Shown here one piece after another: positions 19,318 to 28,800 of a stretch of DNA of 64,000 bases (its first letter is position 1; every line of letters starts with the position of its first letter). The notes beneath the pieces were generated by a model that worked only from the letters and a program-made list of their open reading frames with translations, made no database searches and was not told the origin of the DNA. A program made the translations under genes and the position numbers. The DNA is taken from assembly GCA_047404195.1 (NCBI GenBank), contig JBDOIU010000013.1, forward strand, positions 17,023 to 81,022, written 5' to 3'. Origin of the DNA: JAJRRL01 sp047404195 (GTDB lineage Bacteria; Pseudomonadota; Gammaproteobacteria; JAJRRL01).

Positions 19318-21090
19318 GTGTTCAATCCCGCAATACTGACCATTGGATTACTCACCATTACCCTGATTTTTTTCATTTGGGGAAAATACCGCTACGATGT
19401 GATTGCGCTCATCTCGTTATTTGTAGCTGTACTCATTGGTGTCATACCATTTCACAACGTGTTCAATGGATTTAGCCAACCTGCTGTCACAACGGTCGCA
19501 TGCATTATGATGCTGTCGGGGGCGATTGCTGAAAGCGGCCTCATTGAAAATCTAGCTGCCAGCAGCTTACAATTTTCACACTCTTTTAAATTAAAAATAG
19601 CAGTCCTGTGCTTTATCACACTCGTACTGTCTGCCTTCATGAATAATATTGGTGCACTGAGCCTGATGATGCCTTTTGTCATCAGCGTGACACGAAAATA
19701 TGGCCGCAATGTCAGTGAAACACTATTACCCCTGGCTGTCTGTGCAGGCTTGGGTGGCATCATTACACTCATAGGCACGCCACCAAACATCATTATTTCG
19801 CAATATCGATTAGCAAATTTACATGAAGGATTTTCATTTTTTTCATTCGCAACTGTGGGTGGGCCTATCGCACTCATAGGATTTATTTTCATATTTTTAT
19901 GTGGCAAATATCTTGTGCCCAAAGAACGATCTGGACAGAGTCTTGAGCAGACATTTGACTTAGATAATTATATAGCTGAAGTCATCTTTACCGATGACTC
20001 ACCCTTTATTGGTAAAAGCATCCGTGAACTAGAGCATGAAACACAAGGTAATATTATTGTGGTGGGCCTTATCAGAAACAAACACAAGCGCTTTAATCCT
20101 CGACAAAGCGAGAAAATAAGACCCAACGATATTTTCATTATCGAGGCCTGCCCAGATGAAATGAAGAAGTTTATCGTTGACAGCAAAGCCAGTATCAAAT
20201 TGAGTGACAACAATCAATCAACACGCCTCACCTCAGAAGACAACCACCTTATGGAAGCGATCGTGACGCCCAACTCTAAGCTAGAAGGTGTTTCGTCCAA
20301 GCAATATAACCTTCGTTCTCGCTTTAACTTAACATTGCTTGGCATCTCTCGGCATGGTAAAAGCATACGACAGCGCATCCATCAAACGAAACTCAAAACA
20401 GGTGATGTGCTACTACTACAGAGCTCACATGAAAATATCTCTGACACCATCATACAGATGGGCTTACTACCACTGAAAGAAAGAAACATCAGCCTGCCTG
20501 AAAAAAAACAGCAAATATTACCACCACTTTTCTTTTTATTGGCAATTATCATTGCCAGTATTGGTCTTGCACCTGCAGAAATATGTTTTGCTGGTGCTAT
20601 TGTGCTGGGTCTGATAACCAGAAGCATCTCTGCCAGAAAGCTCTACGATTATATCAACTGGTCACTCATTGTATTACTGGCTGCACTCATACCCGTTGGT
20701 AATGCTTTACAAAGCAGTGGCGCTACAGATATGATCAGCCAAGCGCTATACCAAAGCACGCACGCATCCCCACCCATTTTGACAATCGCACTCACCATGC
20801 TTATCACCATTATATTATCATCGATCATCAACAACGCTGCAACTGCAATCATCATGGCGCCAATAGCCCTAACACTTGCAAACAGCATGGGCTTAAGCCC
20901 TGATGTGATGTTAATGGCAGTCGCCATTGGTGCGTCCTGCTCCTTCATGACTCCCATTGCTCACCAAAACAACGTGATCATCATGGGGCCTGGTGGCTAT
21001 CAGTTTTCTGATTTCATCAAATTTGGACTGCCACTGACTATCCTCATTATCATCATTAGTTGTCCGCTCTTACTTTGGGCTTGGCAATAG
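19318..21090 (+). CDS. SLC13/DASS-type permease with two TrkA-C domains
   Basis: 590-aa inner-membrane transporter. Start GTG 19318 follows AAGGAG. Layout: about five to six N-terminal helices (to residue 200), two RCK-C/TrkA-C regulatory domains in the cytoplasmic loop (about residues 218-290 and 310-385; the second contains NLTLLGISRHGKSIRQRI), then a second half with about six more helices. The paired hairpin motifs ITLIGTPPNIIIS and SSIINNAATAIIM ... GASCSFMTPIAHQNN are typical of SLC13-like carriers and set up an inverted repeat. Members with this layout carry sulfate, dicarboxylates or other anions with Na+; the substrate cannot be told. It is followed by a convergent gene set on the minus strand. 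Confidence 0.85.
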   Translation: MFNPAILTIGLLTITLIFFIWGKYRYDVIALISLFVAVLIGVIPFHNVFNGFSQPAVTTVACIMMLSGAIAESGLIENLAASSLQFSHSFKLKIAVLCFITLVLSAFMNNIGALSLMMPFVISVTRKYGRNVSETLLPLAVCAGLGGIITLIGTPPNIIISQYRLANLHEGFSFFSFATVGGPIALIGFIFIFLCGKYLVPKERSGQSLEQTFDLDNYIAEVIFTDDSPFIGKSIRELEHETQGNIIVVGLIRNKHKRFNPRQSEKIRPNDIFIIEACPDEMKKFIVDSKASIKLSDNNQSTRLTSEDNHLMEAIVTPNSKLEGVSSKQYNLRSRFNLTLLGISRHGKSIRQRIHQTKLKTGDVLLLQSSHENISDTIIQMGLLPLKERNISLPEKKQQILPPLFFLLAIIIASIGLAPAEICFAGAIVLGLITRSISARKLYDYINWSLIVLLAALIPVGNALQSSGATDMISQALYQSTHASPPILTIALTMLITIILSSIINNAATAIIMAPIALTLANSMGLSPDVMLMAVAIGASCSFMTPIAHQNNVIIMGPGGYQFSDFIKFGLPLTILIIIISCPLLLWAWQ

Positions 21091-21405
21091 GCAAAGTACG
21101 CCAAAAAACGATGGTGATGTTGCTACCACCCACTTGATGTTTTGAATTATCAAATGCATACAAACCAAGATGACACACACATCCACAATTGAAACAAGTA
21201 CACACATCGACAGTACTGTGTAACTGATATCGAAGCTACCATCAACAGTCAAAGAAAGCTTTTTAGAGCCTATCATACATTTGTTGTGGCCAACGGGCGC
21301 ATGACAGGTAATCATCACGATGTGATTAGCAAACCGAAAATCATAAAGATAGTTTGCAACCAGGAAACCAATCACAAATCGGACACTGATTTGATGAGTC
21401 GTCAT
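21070..21405 (-). CDS. Doubtful 111-aa hydrophobic ORF after queA
   Basis: Starts four bases after the queA stop and has a stretch of about 22 hydrophobic residues near its middle (MCVLVSIVDVCVILVCMHLI). There is no good ribosome binding site and no family, and its end overlaps the end of the transporter gene by 21 bases. It could be a small membrane protein translated by coupling to queA, or simply a chance frame in the 319-base gap between the two genes. No other candidate was seen in that gap. Confidence 0.25.
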   Translation of the reverse strand: MTTHQISVRFVIGFLVANYLYDFRFANHIVMITCHAPVGHNKCMIGSKKLSLTVDGSFDISYTVLSMCVLVSIVDVCVILVCMHLIIQNIKWVVATSPSFFGVLCLLPSPK

Positions 21406-21409
21406 GTTG

Positions 21410-22453
21410 CTATTTTTTCACTGGCAACCACATAGCATCGCCATAGCTATAAAAACGATAGCCTTTTTCAAGCGCATGCTGATACGCCGCATGCATAAAC
21501 TCAAGAGATGAAAATGCTGAGACCATCATCAGTAAGCTTGATTTCGGTAGGTGAAAATTCGTTACCAGCACATCTACCACGCGCGGTTGATAACCCGGAT
21601 AAATGAATAAATTTGTTAAACCTTTGAAGGGCTTAATGCTCCCCCCTCTTCCAACCGATTCTAGTACCCGCGCACTGGTTGTGCCGACAGCAATGACACG
21701 CCCACCTCTGGCCTGACAACGACGAATACGCTCACAAGCCTCATCAGCTAGCTCTATCCATTCTTCGTGCATGACATGCTCACGAACATCATCACATTTC
21801 ACTGGCTGAAATGTACCTGCACCAACATGCAATGTCACAGCCGCAGTCTCTACCCCTAATGAGCGAATTGCAGATAATAGTGATTCATCAAAATGTAAGC
21901 CCGCTGTTGGGGCAGCGACCGCACCTGGCTCACTTGCATATACCGTTTGGTAGCGCTGAGTATCTTCATCCGTTGCAGCTCGCTTAATGTAAGGCGGCAG
22001 TGGCACATGTCCCCACTGCTGAAGTGCCTGTAACAAGTCTTCACAGTCAAAAGCCAATTCATATAGACCACCTTCTTTGCGCTGCACACATGCCTGAAGC
22101 TGGCCATCAGCAAAAATACATTGTGCACCAACCTTCAGTGAACGATTACTTTTAATATGCGCCAATACAATATGATTTGTGAGTATTCTTTCGACCAATA
22201 TTTCAATCTTACCCCCCGTATCTTTCATGCCGTACAAACGTGCAGGAATCACCTTGGTATTATTAAAAACCAAACAGTCATCTGGCTTTAGCAGTGATAA
22301 AACATCTCTAAACCTTGCATCAACCCATGCAGGCTGGTTGCCATTCAGCACCAGCAAACGGCTGGCTGAGCGATCTGGCAAGGGTGATTGCGCAATACAC
22401 TCTGATGGTAAGGAATAATCATAGCTAGATAGCTGGTAGCTGTTTTCTGTCAC
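21410..22453 (-). CDS. queA: tRNA preQ1(34) S-adenosylmethionine ribosyltransferase-isomerase QueA
   Basis: Transfers and isomerises the ribosyl group of SAM onto preQ1 in tRNA, giving epoxyqueuosine. 347 aa from GTG 22453 with GGGAG seven bases upstream. Motifs: YDYSLPSECIAQSPLPDRSASRL-like N-terminus (residues 10-32), FNNTKVIPARLYG, AAPTAGLHFDESLL, TLHVGAGTFQPV and FHLPKSSLLMMVSAF. The usual partner tgt is not next to it. It reads away from the FMN-glutamate synthase gene. Confidence 0.96.
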   Translation of the reverse strand: MTENSYQLSSYDYSLPSECIAQSPLPDRSASRLLVLNGNQPAWVDARFRDVLSLLKPDDCLVFNNTKVIPARLYGMKDTGGKIEILVERILTNHIVLAHIKSNRSLKVGAQCIFADGQLQACVQRKEGGLYELAFDCEDLLQALQQWGHVPLPPYIKRAATDEDTQRYQTVYASEPGAVAAPTAGLHFDESLLSAIRSLGVETAAVTLHVGAGTFQPVKCDDVREHVMHEEWIELADEACERIRRCQARGGRVIAVGTTSARVLESVGRGGSIKPFKGLTNLFIYPGYQPRVVDVLVTNFHLPKSSLLMMVSAFSSLEFMHAAYQHALEKGYRFYSYGDAMWLPVKK

Positions 22454-22562
22454 AATCGCTCTCCCATAGGCAGTGGTACTCTTTCGCGCATACCCGACTG
22501 TTAAGCGTATATGCGTCTGCTATAATGAGGTAATAAAGTCGGCTTGTCTATAGGAGCATAAG

Positions 22563-24170
22563 ATGGTTGTACGCAAACAGTTTTATTTGATCAGCACAGT
22601 ATCTCTGGTCATTTCATTAGCACTCACCCACATATCAACCGCTGCCTGGTGGCTTGTTGGCCTACTTGCCTTACTCTCTATACTAGGCATATATGACATT
22701 TTTCAGAGAAAAAAGAATATCCTACGTAACTACCCTGTCTGGGGACACTGGCGCTTTTTCTTACTTAAGATTCGGCCAATGATACAACAATATTTTATCA
22801 ACAGTGATGAAAGTGGCGTCCCCTTTAACAAGAAAACACGCGACCTAGTGTATGCACGCTCACAAAAATCACTGGATTATATGCCGTTTGGCACACAAAT
22901 GGATGTGCATGCTGTTGGCTTTGAATGGGTCAACCACACCATGCAACCTATCACTGTGAAGGATACCGACCCACGCGTGATCATTGGAAGCCATCACTGC
23001 CAACATCCCTATGCTGCTTCTGTGTTCAATATTTCAGCAACCAGCTTTGGTGCTATCAGCCCAGAGGCAGTGCAAGCCCTCAATCTTGGTGCTAGCAAAG
23101 GTGGTTTTTATCAAAATACAGGAGAAGGTGGTGTTAGTCGCTATCACACGATCGAAGGTGGCGATATCGTATTCCAAGTCGGTACTGGTTACTTTGGGTG
23201 TCGTGGTAACGATGATGGCTTTGATGCTGTTGAATTCCAGAAAAGAGCGCAGCTACCCAGCGTGAAAATGATTGAGATTAAGCTGTCCCAAGGTGCTAAA
23301 CCGGCACATGGTGCCATCCTTCCCGGCTCAAAAGTCAATGCTGAGATCGCTGAAGCACGTGGGGTTGAAGTGGGAAAAGATGTTGAATCACCCGCAAGTC
23401 ATTCGGCATTCAGTACACCGAAAGAACTACTGGCATTCATCACACAGCTACGTGAGCTCAGCGGCGGTAAACCAGTGGGCATCAAATTGTGCTTAGGAAA
23501 TCGTATTGAATTCATGAACTTGACTAAAGCCATGCTAAACCACGATATGAGGCCTGACTTTATCACCATTGATGGCTGTGAAGGTGGCACAGGGGCGGCA
23601 CCAGTCGAGTTTACAGACCATATAGGCGTACCTTTGAATGAAGGTATTATATTCATACACAACACGCTTGTAGGCTGTGGCATACGTGATCAGATCACAC
23701 TGATTGCCAGTGGTAAAGTGGTCACTGGCTTTGATCTCATGACAAAACTGGCTCTGGGCGCAGATATCTGCAACTCAGCGCGTGGTATGTTCTTCGCCCT
23801 GGGCTGCGTGCAATCACGTCGATGCCATGACAACACATGCCCAACAGGCATCACAACACAAAACTCAGCATTACGCTATGGCCTAGACATTCAAGATAAA
23901 GGTCAGCGAGTTTATCAGTTTCACAAAGAAACAATCCATAGCTTTTTGCAAGTCATGGGAGCTGCTAGCGTCGATAACTGCACGAAGCTTCACCCCAGTA
24001 TTATTCACCGCCGTACCTCAAGAAATGAGGCTAAAAGCTATGACGAGATTTTCGAATACATCAATCGGAGCTCGCTCATTGATGGCACAGCAAGTGAGAC
24101 TTACTTGAAATATTGGCAATCCGCTACAGGTGTTCACTTCAATAGTGATAAAATCAGAGGGGTTGAGTGA
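22563..24170 (+). CDS. FMN-binding glutamate-synthase-family protein
   Basis: 535 aa; ATG 22563 follows TAGGAG. Two N-terminal membrane helices (residues 8-45) are followed by the FMN-binding central domain of glutamate synthase: SATSFGAISPEAVQALN, GEGGVSRYH, KLSQGAKPAHGAILPGSK, DGCEGGTGAAPVEF, and the 3Fe-4S motif C-x5-C-x4-C (CVQSRRCHDNTC). There is no amidotransferase domain and no C-terminal beta-helix, so it is not a full glutamate synthase. Stand-alone proteins of this type are widespread in proteobacteria; the reaction is not established. Membrane anchoring suggests a redox role at the inner membrane. Confidence 0.88.
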   Translation: MVVRKQFYLISTVSLVISLALTHISTAAWWLVGLLALLSILGIYDIFQRKKNILRNYPVWGHWRFFLLKIRPMIQQYFINSDESGVPFNKKTRDLVYARSQKSLDYMPFGTQMDVHAVGFEWVNHTMQPITVKDTDPRVIIGSHHCQHPYAASVFNISATSFGAISPEAVQALNLGASKGGFYQNTGEGGVSRYHTIEGGDIVFQVGTGYFGCRGNDDGFDAVEFQKRAQLPSVKMIEIKLSQGAKPAHGAILPGSKVNAEIAEARGVEVGKDVESPASHSAFSTPKELLAFITQLRELSGGKPVGIKLCLGNRIEFMNLTKAMLNHDMRPDFITIDGCEGGTGAAPVEFTDHIGVPLNEGIIFIHNTLVGCGIRDQITLIASGKVVTGFDLMTKLALGADICNSARGMFFALGCVQSRRCHDNTCPTGITTQNSALRYGLDIQDKGQRVYQFHKETIHSFLQVMGAASVDNCTKLHPSIIHRRTSRNEAKSYDEIFEYINRSSLIDGTASETYLKYWQSATGVHFNSDKIRGVE

Positions 24171-24336
24171 TGGGCTTCAATACAGAACGCTTACAACTGA
24201 ATATACGATAATAAAAATTCATGATCGATAATGGTAATAACAAAAAATTGCAAGTGGTTTTACGAATAAACCATAATTGCTTCTCAGAGTGCGACAACGA
24301 TGGCAGTGACTGCTGACGCTGAAAGCAACGCCAATA

Positions 24337-24741
24337 CTAAACAACATTATACTGTGTTACAAATATACGTAGTCGCTTAATCGTGTGATGAGAACATATC
24401 AGTTTATTACCAGAAATCACACCCACTGAACTTTCAAGCAAAGCCAATTCACACTCAGCTCCTGACAAAACGCACTTAAAGTATTGCTGCAATACCGCTA
24501 TCATATTGCCAGTGATGAGGACTCTATCATCTGAACCCTGCATAAAACTGGAAAATAAATTTTTAATCTTAGCGCGACCAATTGCCCTGCTCAAAGTGGG
24601 AAATGAGCTGATGAGCACATTATAAATACGCAAACGAAAGGCGTTCATATAAGATGAATGACGACAGTTTGGTGTTAAATTCAAAGGGTAGCCACCAGAA
24701 GGGGCTGCCAGTAAGGATGGGGCTGTTATATTTGCTGACAT
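24337..24741 (-). CDS. Possible DUF2063-like (HvfC/BufC-type) protein, short
   Basis: 134 aa from ATG 24741 (the frame is open to 24819). The stretch FRLRIYNVLISSFPTLSRAI followed by KIKNLFSSFMQ resembles the N-terminal domain of DUF2063 proteins (pattern: VYR.NV...L...FP...LLG...F..LA..F), and LSGAECELALLESS fits the following helix of that domain. The usual N-terminal helix and the usual long C-terminal part are absent, and no methanobactin-like partner (HvfA/HvfB) is near. It may be a remnant. The call rests on weak pattern similarity. Confidence 0.4.
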   Translation of the reverse strand: MSANITAPSLLAAPSGGYPLNLTPNCRHSSYMNAFRLRIYNVLISSFPTLSRAIGRAKIKNLFSSFMQGSDDRVLITGNMIAVLQQYFKCVLSGAECELALLESSVGVISGNKLICSHHTIKRLRIFVTQYNVV

Positions 24742-24886
24742 ACGCACCACACAATAGCGACAATCAATGTGTAGATTAAACCATAATCCTTGAAAAAAAC
24801 ATCGAAAAAGTATCAGCAATGTAGCAGAAAAATCGCCACTTCAAGTGAGAAATAGCCCGCTTTCATTACTGAGACATGCACTCATT

Positions 24887-25780
24887 CTAAGAAAGAGTCA
24901 GCTCTTCTAGCCACTCCTGCAACGCTGAAGCAATGGCATCAGGACATGACTCTGGCGCCAAGTGCATGGCATCAGGCAACTCGACAGCACTGACATTAGA
25001 CCAGGACTGAAGCGCATTTGATACAGCATCAATGGGCGTAATAAATCCAGGCATTCCGTATAATATTAGCTTAGGTATATCGGTTTTTTTCAGCCACTGA
25101 AGATACGTGTGGATTGCATTTGTGACTGGTGTATCCAACTGCCCCTTAGGCAATTCATGTACGTACTGCAATAAAACAGTACGGCTCTCCACAGTATCAA
25201 ATGGTCTCGCATACTCGGATAAGACATCTGCAGGTAGACGTTCCATACTACAAGCTGGTAGGTATTTGTCTATTAGATAATTATCTTGCACCACCTTCTG
25301 ATGAGCAGAAGGCCCATCCTGCAAGCAAGAAATAAGCGACTGCACAGGTAATGATAGTTTCTCCCAATGCGTGATCGTGCGTATATGTGACTCTAAGCAA
25401 ACAATACCACTGATCAGCTCAGGATAGCGCTCTGCAAGGGTTAAACCAATAACTGACCCCCAGCCATGCATCACAAGGACAATTTTCGAGAAACCCATGG
25501 CTTTAATAAAATCAACCACAAACTGCACATGCTCCTCATGGGTGTAGGCAATAGAAGGCTGATCGCTGTCGCCCATTCCCATTAGGTCAATGGCATAGCA
25601 ACTGGCCTGCTCAGACAGCAATGGCATGACGTGTCGCCACATATAAGACGAGAGCGGCATTCCATGTAAAAACAGACAGTTAACTTCACCGGTACCGCAA
25701 TAGCGGTAATGCATATTAAGGCCACCAACATTAAGCTTCTTAATAGTTATTGGCTCACTTTTGTTACTTAAACAACTCAT
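24887..25780 (-). CDS. Haloalkane-dehalogenase-like alpha/beta hydrolase lacking its nucleophile
   Basis: 297 aa, the size of haloalkane dehalogenases (HLDs), with strong family layout: FLHGMPLSSYMWRHVMPLL, AIDLMGMGDSDQP, LVMHGWGSVIGL, CLESHIRTITHW, LPACSMERL and PDAMHLAPESCPD. In HLDs the catalytic Asp106 lies in HDWGS; here that position is Gly (HGWGS, G106). The acid (E130) and base (H273) are kept, and the halide-binding Trp107 is kept, but the other halide ligand (Asn41) is Met. So normal dehalogenation is unlikely. It may bind a ligand or have changed function. It lies 102 bases downstream of the glutamate dehydrogenase gene on the same strand. Confidence 0.82.
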   Translation of the reverse strand: MSCLSNKSEPITIKKLNVGGLNMHYRYCGTGEVNCLFLHGMPLSSYMWRHVMPLLSEQASCYAIDLMGMGDSDQPSIAYTHEEHVQFVVDFIKAMGFSKIVLVMHGWGSVIGLTLAERYPELISGIVCLESHIRTITHWEKLSLPVQSLISCLQDGPSAHQKVVQDNYLIDKYLPACSMERLPADVLSEYARPFDTVESRTVLLQYVHELPKGQLDTPVTNAIHTYLQWLKKTDIPKLILYGMPGFITPIDAVSNALQSWSNVSAVELPDAMHLAPESCPDAIASALQEWLEELTLS

Positions 25781-25882
25781 TACACTCTCCTATCACACAA
25801 CACATCAGCGCTATATGAAGCTGAGTTATAACTGATTTTAAACATTTTTTTCGACACCAACACGTGACATCAACTGCTTAAA

Positions 25883-28800
25883 TCAGTCAGCACCAGATAC
25901 TTCCTTCAAATAACGCATCGCTACAAATATTATAGCAGAGTCACCCGGCATTGTGCCTTGTAGACTTGCCACAATGCTGTGCCAACGATCAACGGCAGCT
26001 TGTCGCGTTGCGAGCCACAAATCAATGGCTTGGGTCGTCAAATCTGCTTCACCTACATTATTGAGGAACTTAACAGCCAACTGCTGCTGTAATTGGTCTA
26101 GATCGGCCTTACATGCAGAGCGAGCAAGCAAAGCCCAATCACTTTCAAAGTTAGCATCATCAATTTTTTCACGGAACCAGAATAATCTCAAGCAATGGCT
26201 GACCTTAAAGTAAGATTTCGCCAAAGCCAGTACTGGCATATCACAGCGTATAGCAACATGAGACACATTCATGGCATGGTATATCAGATGCGCTTTTGAG
26301 AGCCTAATTGCCAAATCATCAGGTACGCCTTTTTCAACCAAGGTCTGCTGATGCAACTGTCGAGCATCGTCCATCTTGCCTGTGACAATATCAGAATAGT
26401 GTTCATTAATGACACCCATAGGCTCTGCAAACCCAGCCACCAGCTGAGAAATATCATCACCTTGTGACGTATTTCTTAACAACCAGCGCACTACTCTTCG
26501 CATCAATGCAACAACATACAAACGCACTTCTGACTGCATATCTGGACTTAACTTATGATCCAACTCATTGATTGCACCAAGATACGATCTCAGATCAAAC
26601 AGTCGTGAAGCCACAACATAAGCGCGCATCACAGACAGCAGAGACGCAGAAGTTTCATGCATCAAATGATTCAAAAACAAGATCCCCATATCGGAGACCA
26701 CTGCATTCACTAGCTGCGTCGCAATGATTTCATTTGCAAGATAATGGTTTTTCAAACGCTCACCATACATTTGGCACATGACATCAGGAAAGCTGGCATA
26801 CAAGTATTCCAGCAACTCTTCATCACCCAACAAATCATGCTCACGAAGCCCTTCAACCAGTGCAATTTTAGTGTAAGCATACAAGGTCGACATTTCTGGA
26901 GAAGTATATCCGTACCCCTTGGCTTGTCGCGCCAGGAGAGTTTTCTCTGAAGGCAGCGACTCATCATGCTCATTATAATAACCTTGATCAGCAAGTGATT
27001 CTTGCAAACGATGAAAAGGAGCATACTTTTTCGCTGAAAGCCGCTGCATGAGAACAACGGACTGCGTTTGCAAATAGTTGTTCCTTAATACAAGCTCGGA
27101 GACCTCATCAGACATCTCCTCTAGCAATTTATTGCGATCATTCAGAGACATCTCACCGCTGGCGACCAATTCGTTTAAGAAAATTTTGATATTGACTTCA
27201 TGATCAGAACAGTCGACACCCGCAGAGTTATCGATAAAGTCAGTGAATACACACCCGCCCTGCTCGGCATACTCAATACGGCCCTTCTGTGTCAACCCCA
27301 GGTTACCACCCTCACAAACAACCAGCGCACCCACCTCGTTACCATTCACACGCAAACCGTCATTGGCTTTATCTGAAACATCTTGATGGGTCTCATGTGA
27401 CGACTTGACATAGGTGCCAATACCACCATTCCAAAGCATATCAACCTTAGACATGAGCAACGCACGTATCAATGCGAATGGCTCCATCTCAGACTCATGA
27501 GTACCTAACAATGCTTGTATTTCAGGGCTGAGTGGAATCGATTTAAGTGTACGCTCAAATACACCTCCCCCTTTCGAGATGAGCTTAGGATCATAATCAT
27601 TCCAACCCGAGCGCGCTAATGCGAACAAACGGGAACGTTCTTCAAAGCTGGTGCGGGGACATGGATTAGGATCCAAAAATATATGCTTATGGTTAAATGC
27701 AGCCAGTAGCTTCAGGTTTGGTGATAGCAACATACCATTCCCAAAGACATCGCCACTCATATCTCCGATACCAACAACCGTGATATTTTCAGAATCAAGA
27801 TGACGGCCCATTTCTTGAAAACTGCGCCGGGCGGACACCCAAGCACCTTTAGCAGTGATACCCATTTTTTTGTGATCATAACCATTCGAGCCACCAGATG
27901 CAAAGCCATCACCCAGCCAATACTGACGCTCCAGTGCCTGTGCATTTGCTAAATCAGAAAATGATGCTGTACGACGGTCAGCCGCAACAACGGCCAAGGG
28001 GTCATCACCGTCATAGTAAACAACATCGGGGTGGTGCTGAACAACCCCATCAATCCGATCATCTATGACATCTAAAATTCCTTGTATGAACGATGCATAG
28101 CAACGCTTACCTTCCTTCCATAACTCTTCAGTCGTAAAGGATGACTCAGGTGCATGCAAAACAAAACCACCTTTTGCACCTGCTGGCACAATGACAGCAT
28201 TCTTGACATACTGGGCGCTGACTAAACCTAAAACCTCTGTCCTGTAGTCCTCAATTCTAGACGACCAGCGAATTCCACCGCGCGCAACTTTTTCAGCCCG
28301 CAAATGAATACCCTCAAAATCAACGGCGTGAACGAAAGTCTCAATCTTCGTTTTGCTAGAGCTAAAGTTAGGAATGGCATTGGGATCAATCTTTATCGAT
28401 AAAAATTCAGATACACGGTCATCACACTTTCTATAATAATTTGTTCGCAATGTTGCCAAAATGAGACCTTGCAACATTCGAATCAATCTATCATCATCCA
28501 GCACTGAAATCTGCTCAAGCTCTTTTACAATTAACTGCAAGCAGTGTTGCTGACGCTCATCACGATTATCTGTTAACTCGGGGTTGAAACGATTCTCGAA
28601 CAACAATACTAAATTTTCGACAACACTTGGGTACTTTAAGAGTATGGCAGCAATATATGACTCACTGAACATGGTTCCTATTTGCTTGGCATATCGTATG
28701 TATGAGCGCAGCATTCTAATCTGGTTCCAGTTCAAGCCAGCACTGGCAACCAATGTATTCAATGGGTCATTGGCTAACTTTCCTGAGACAACTTGACAAA

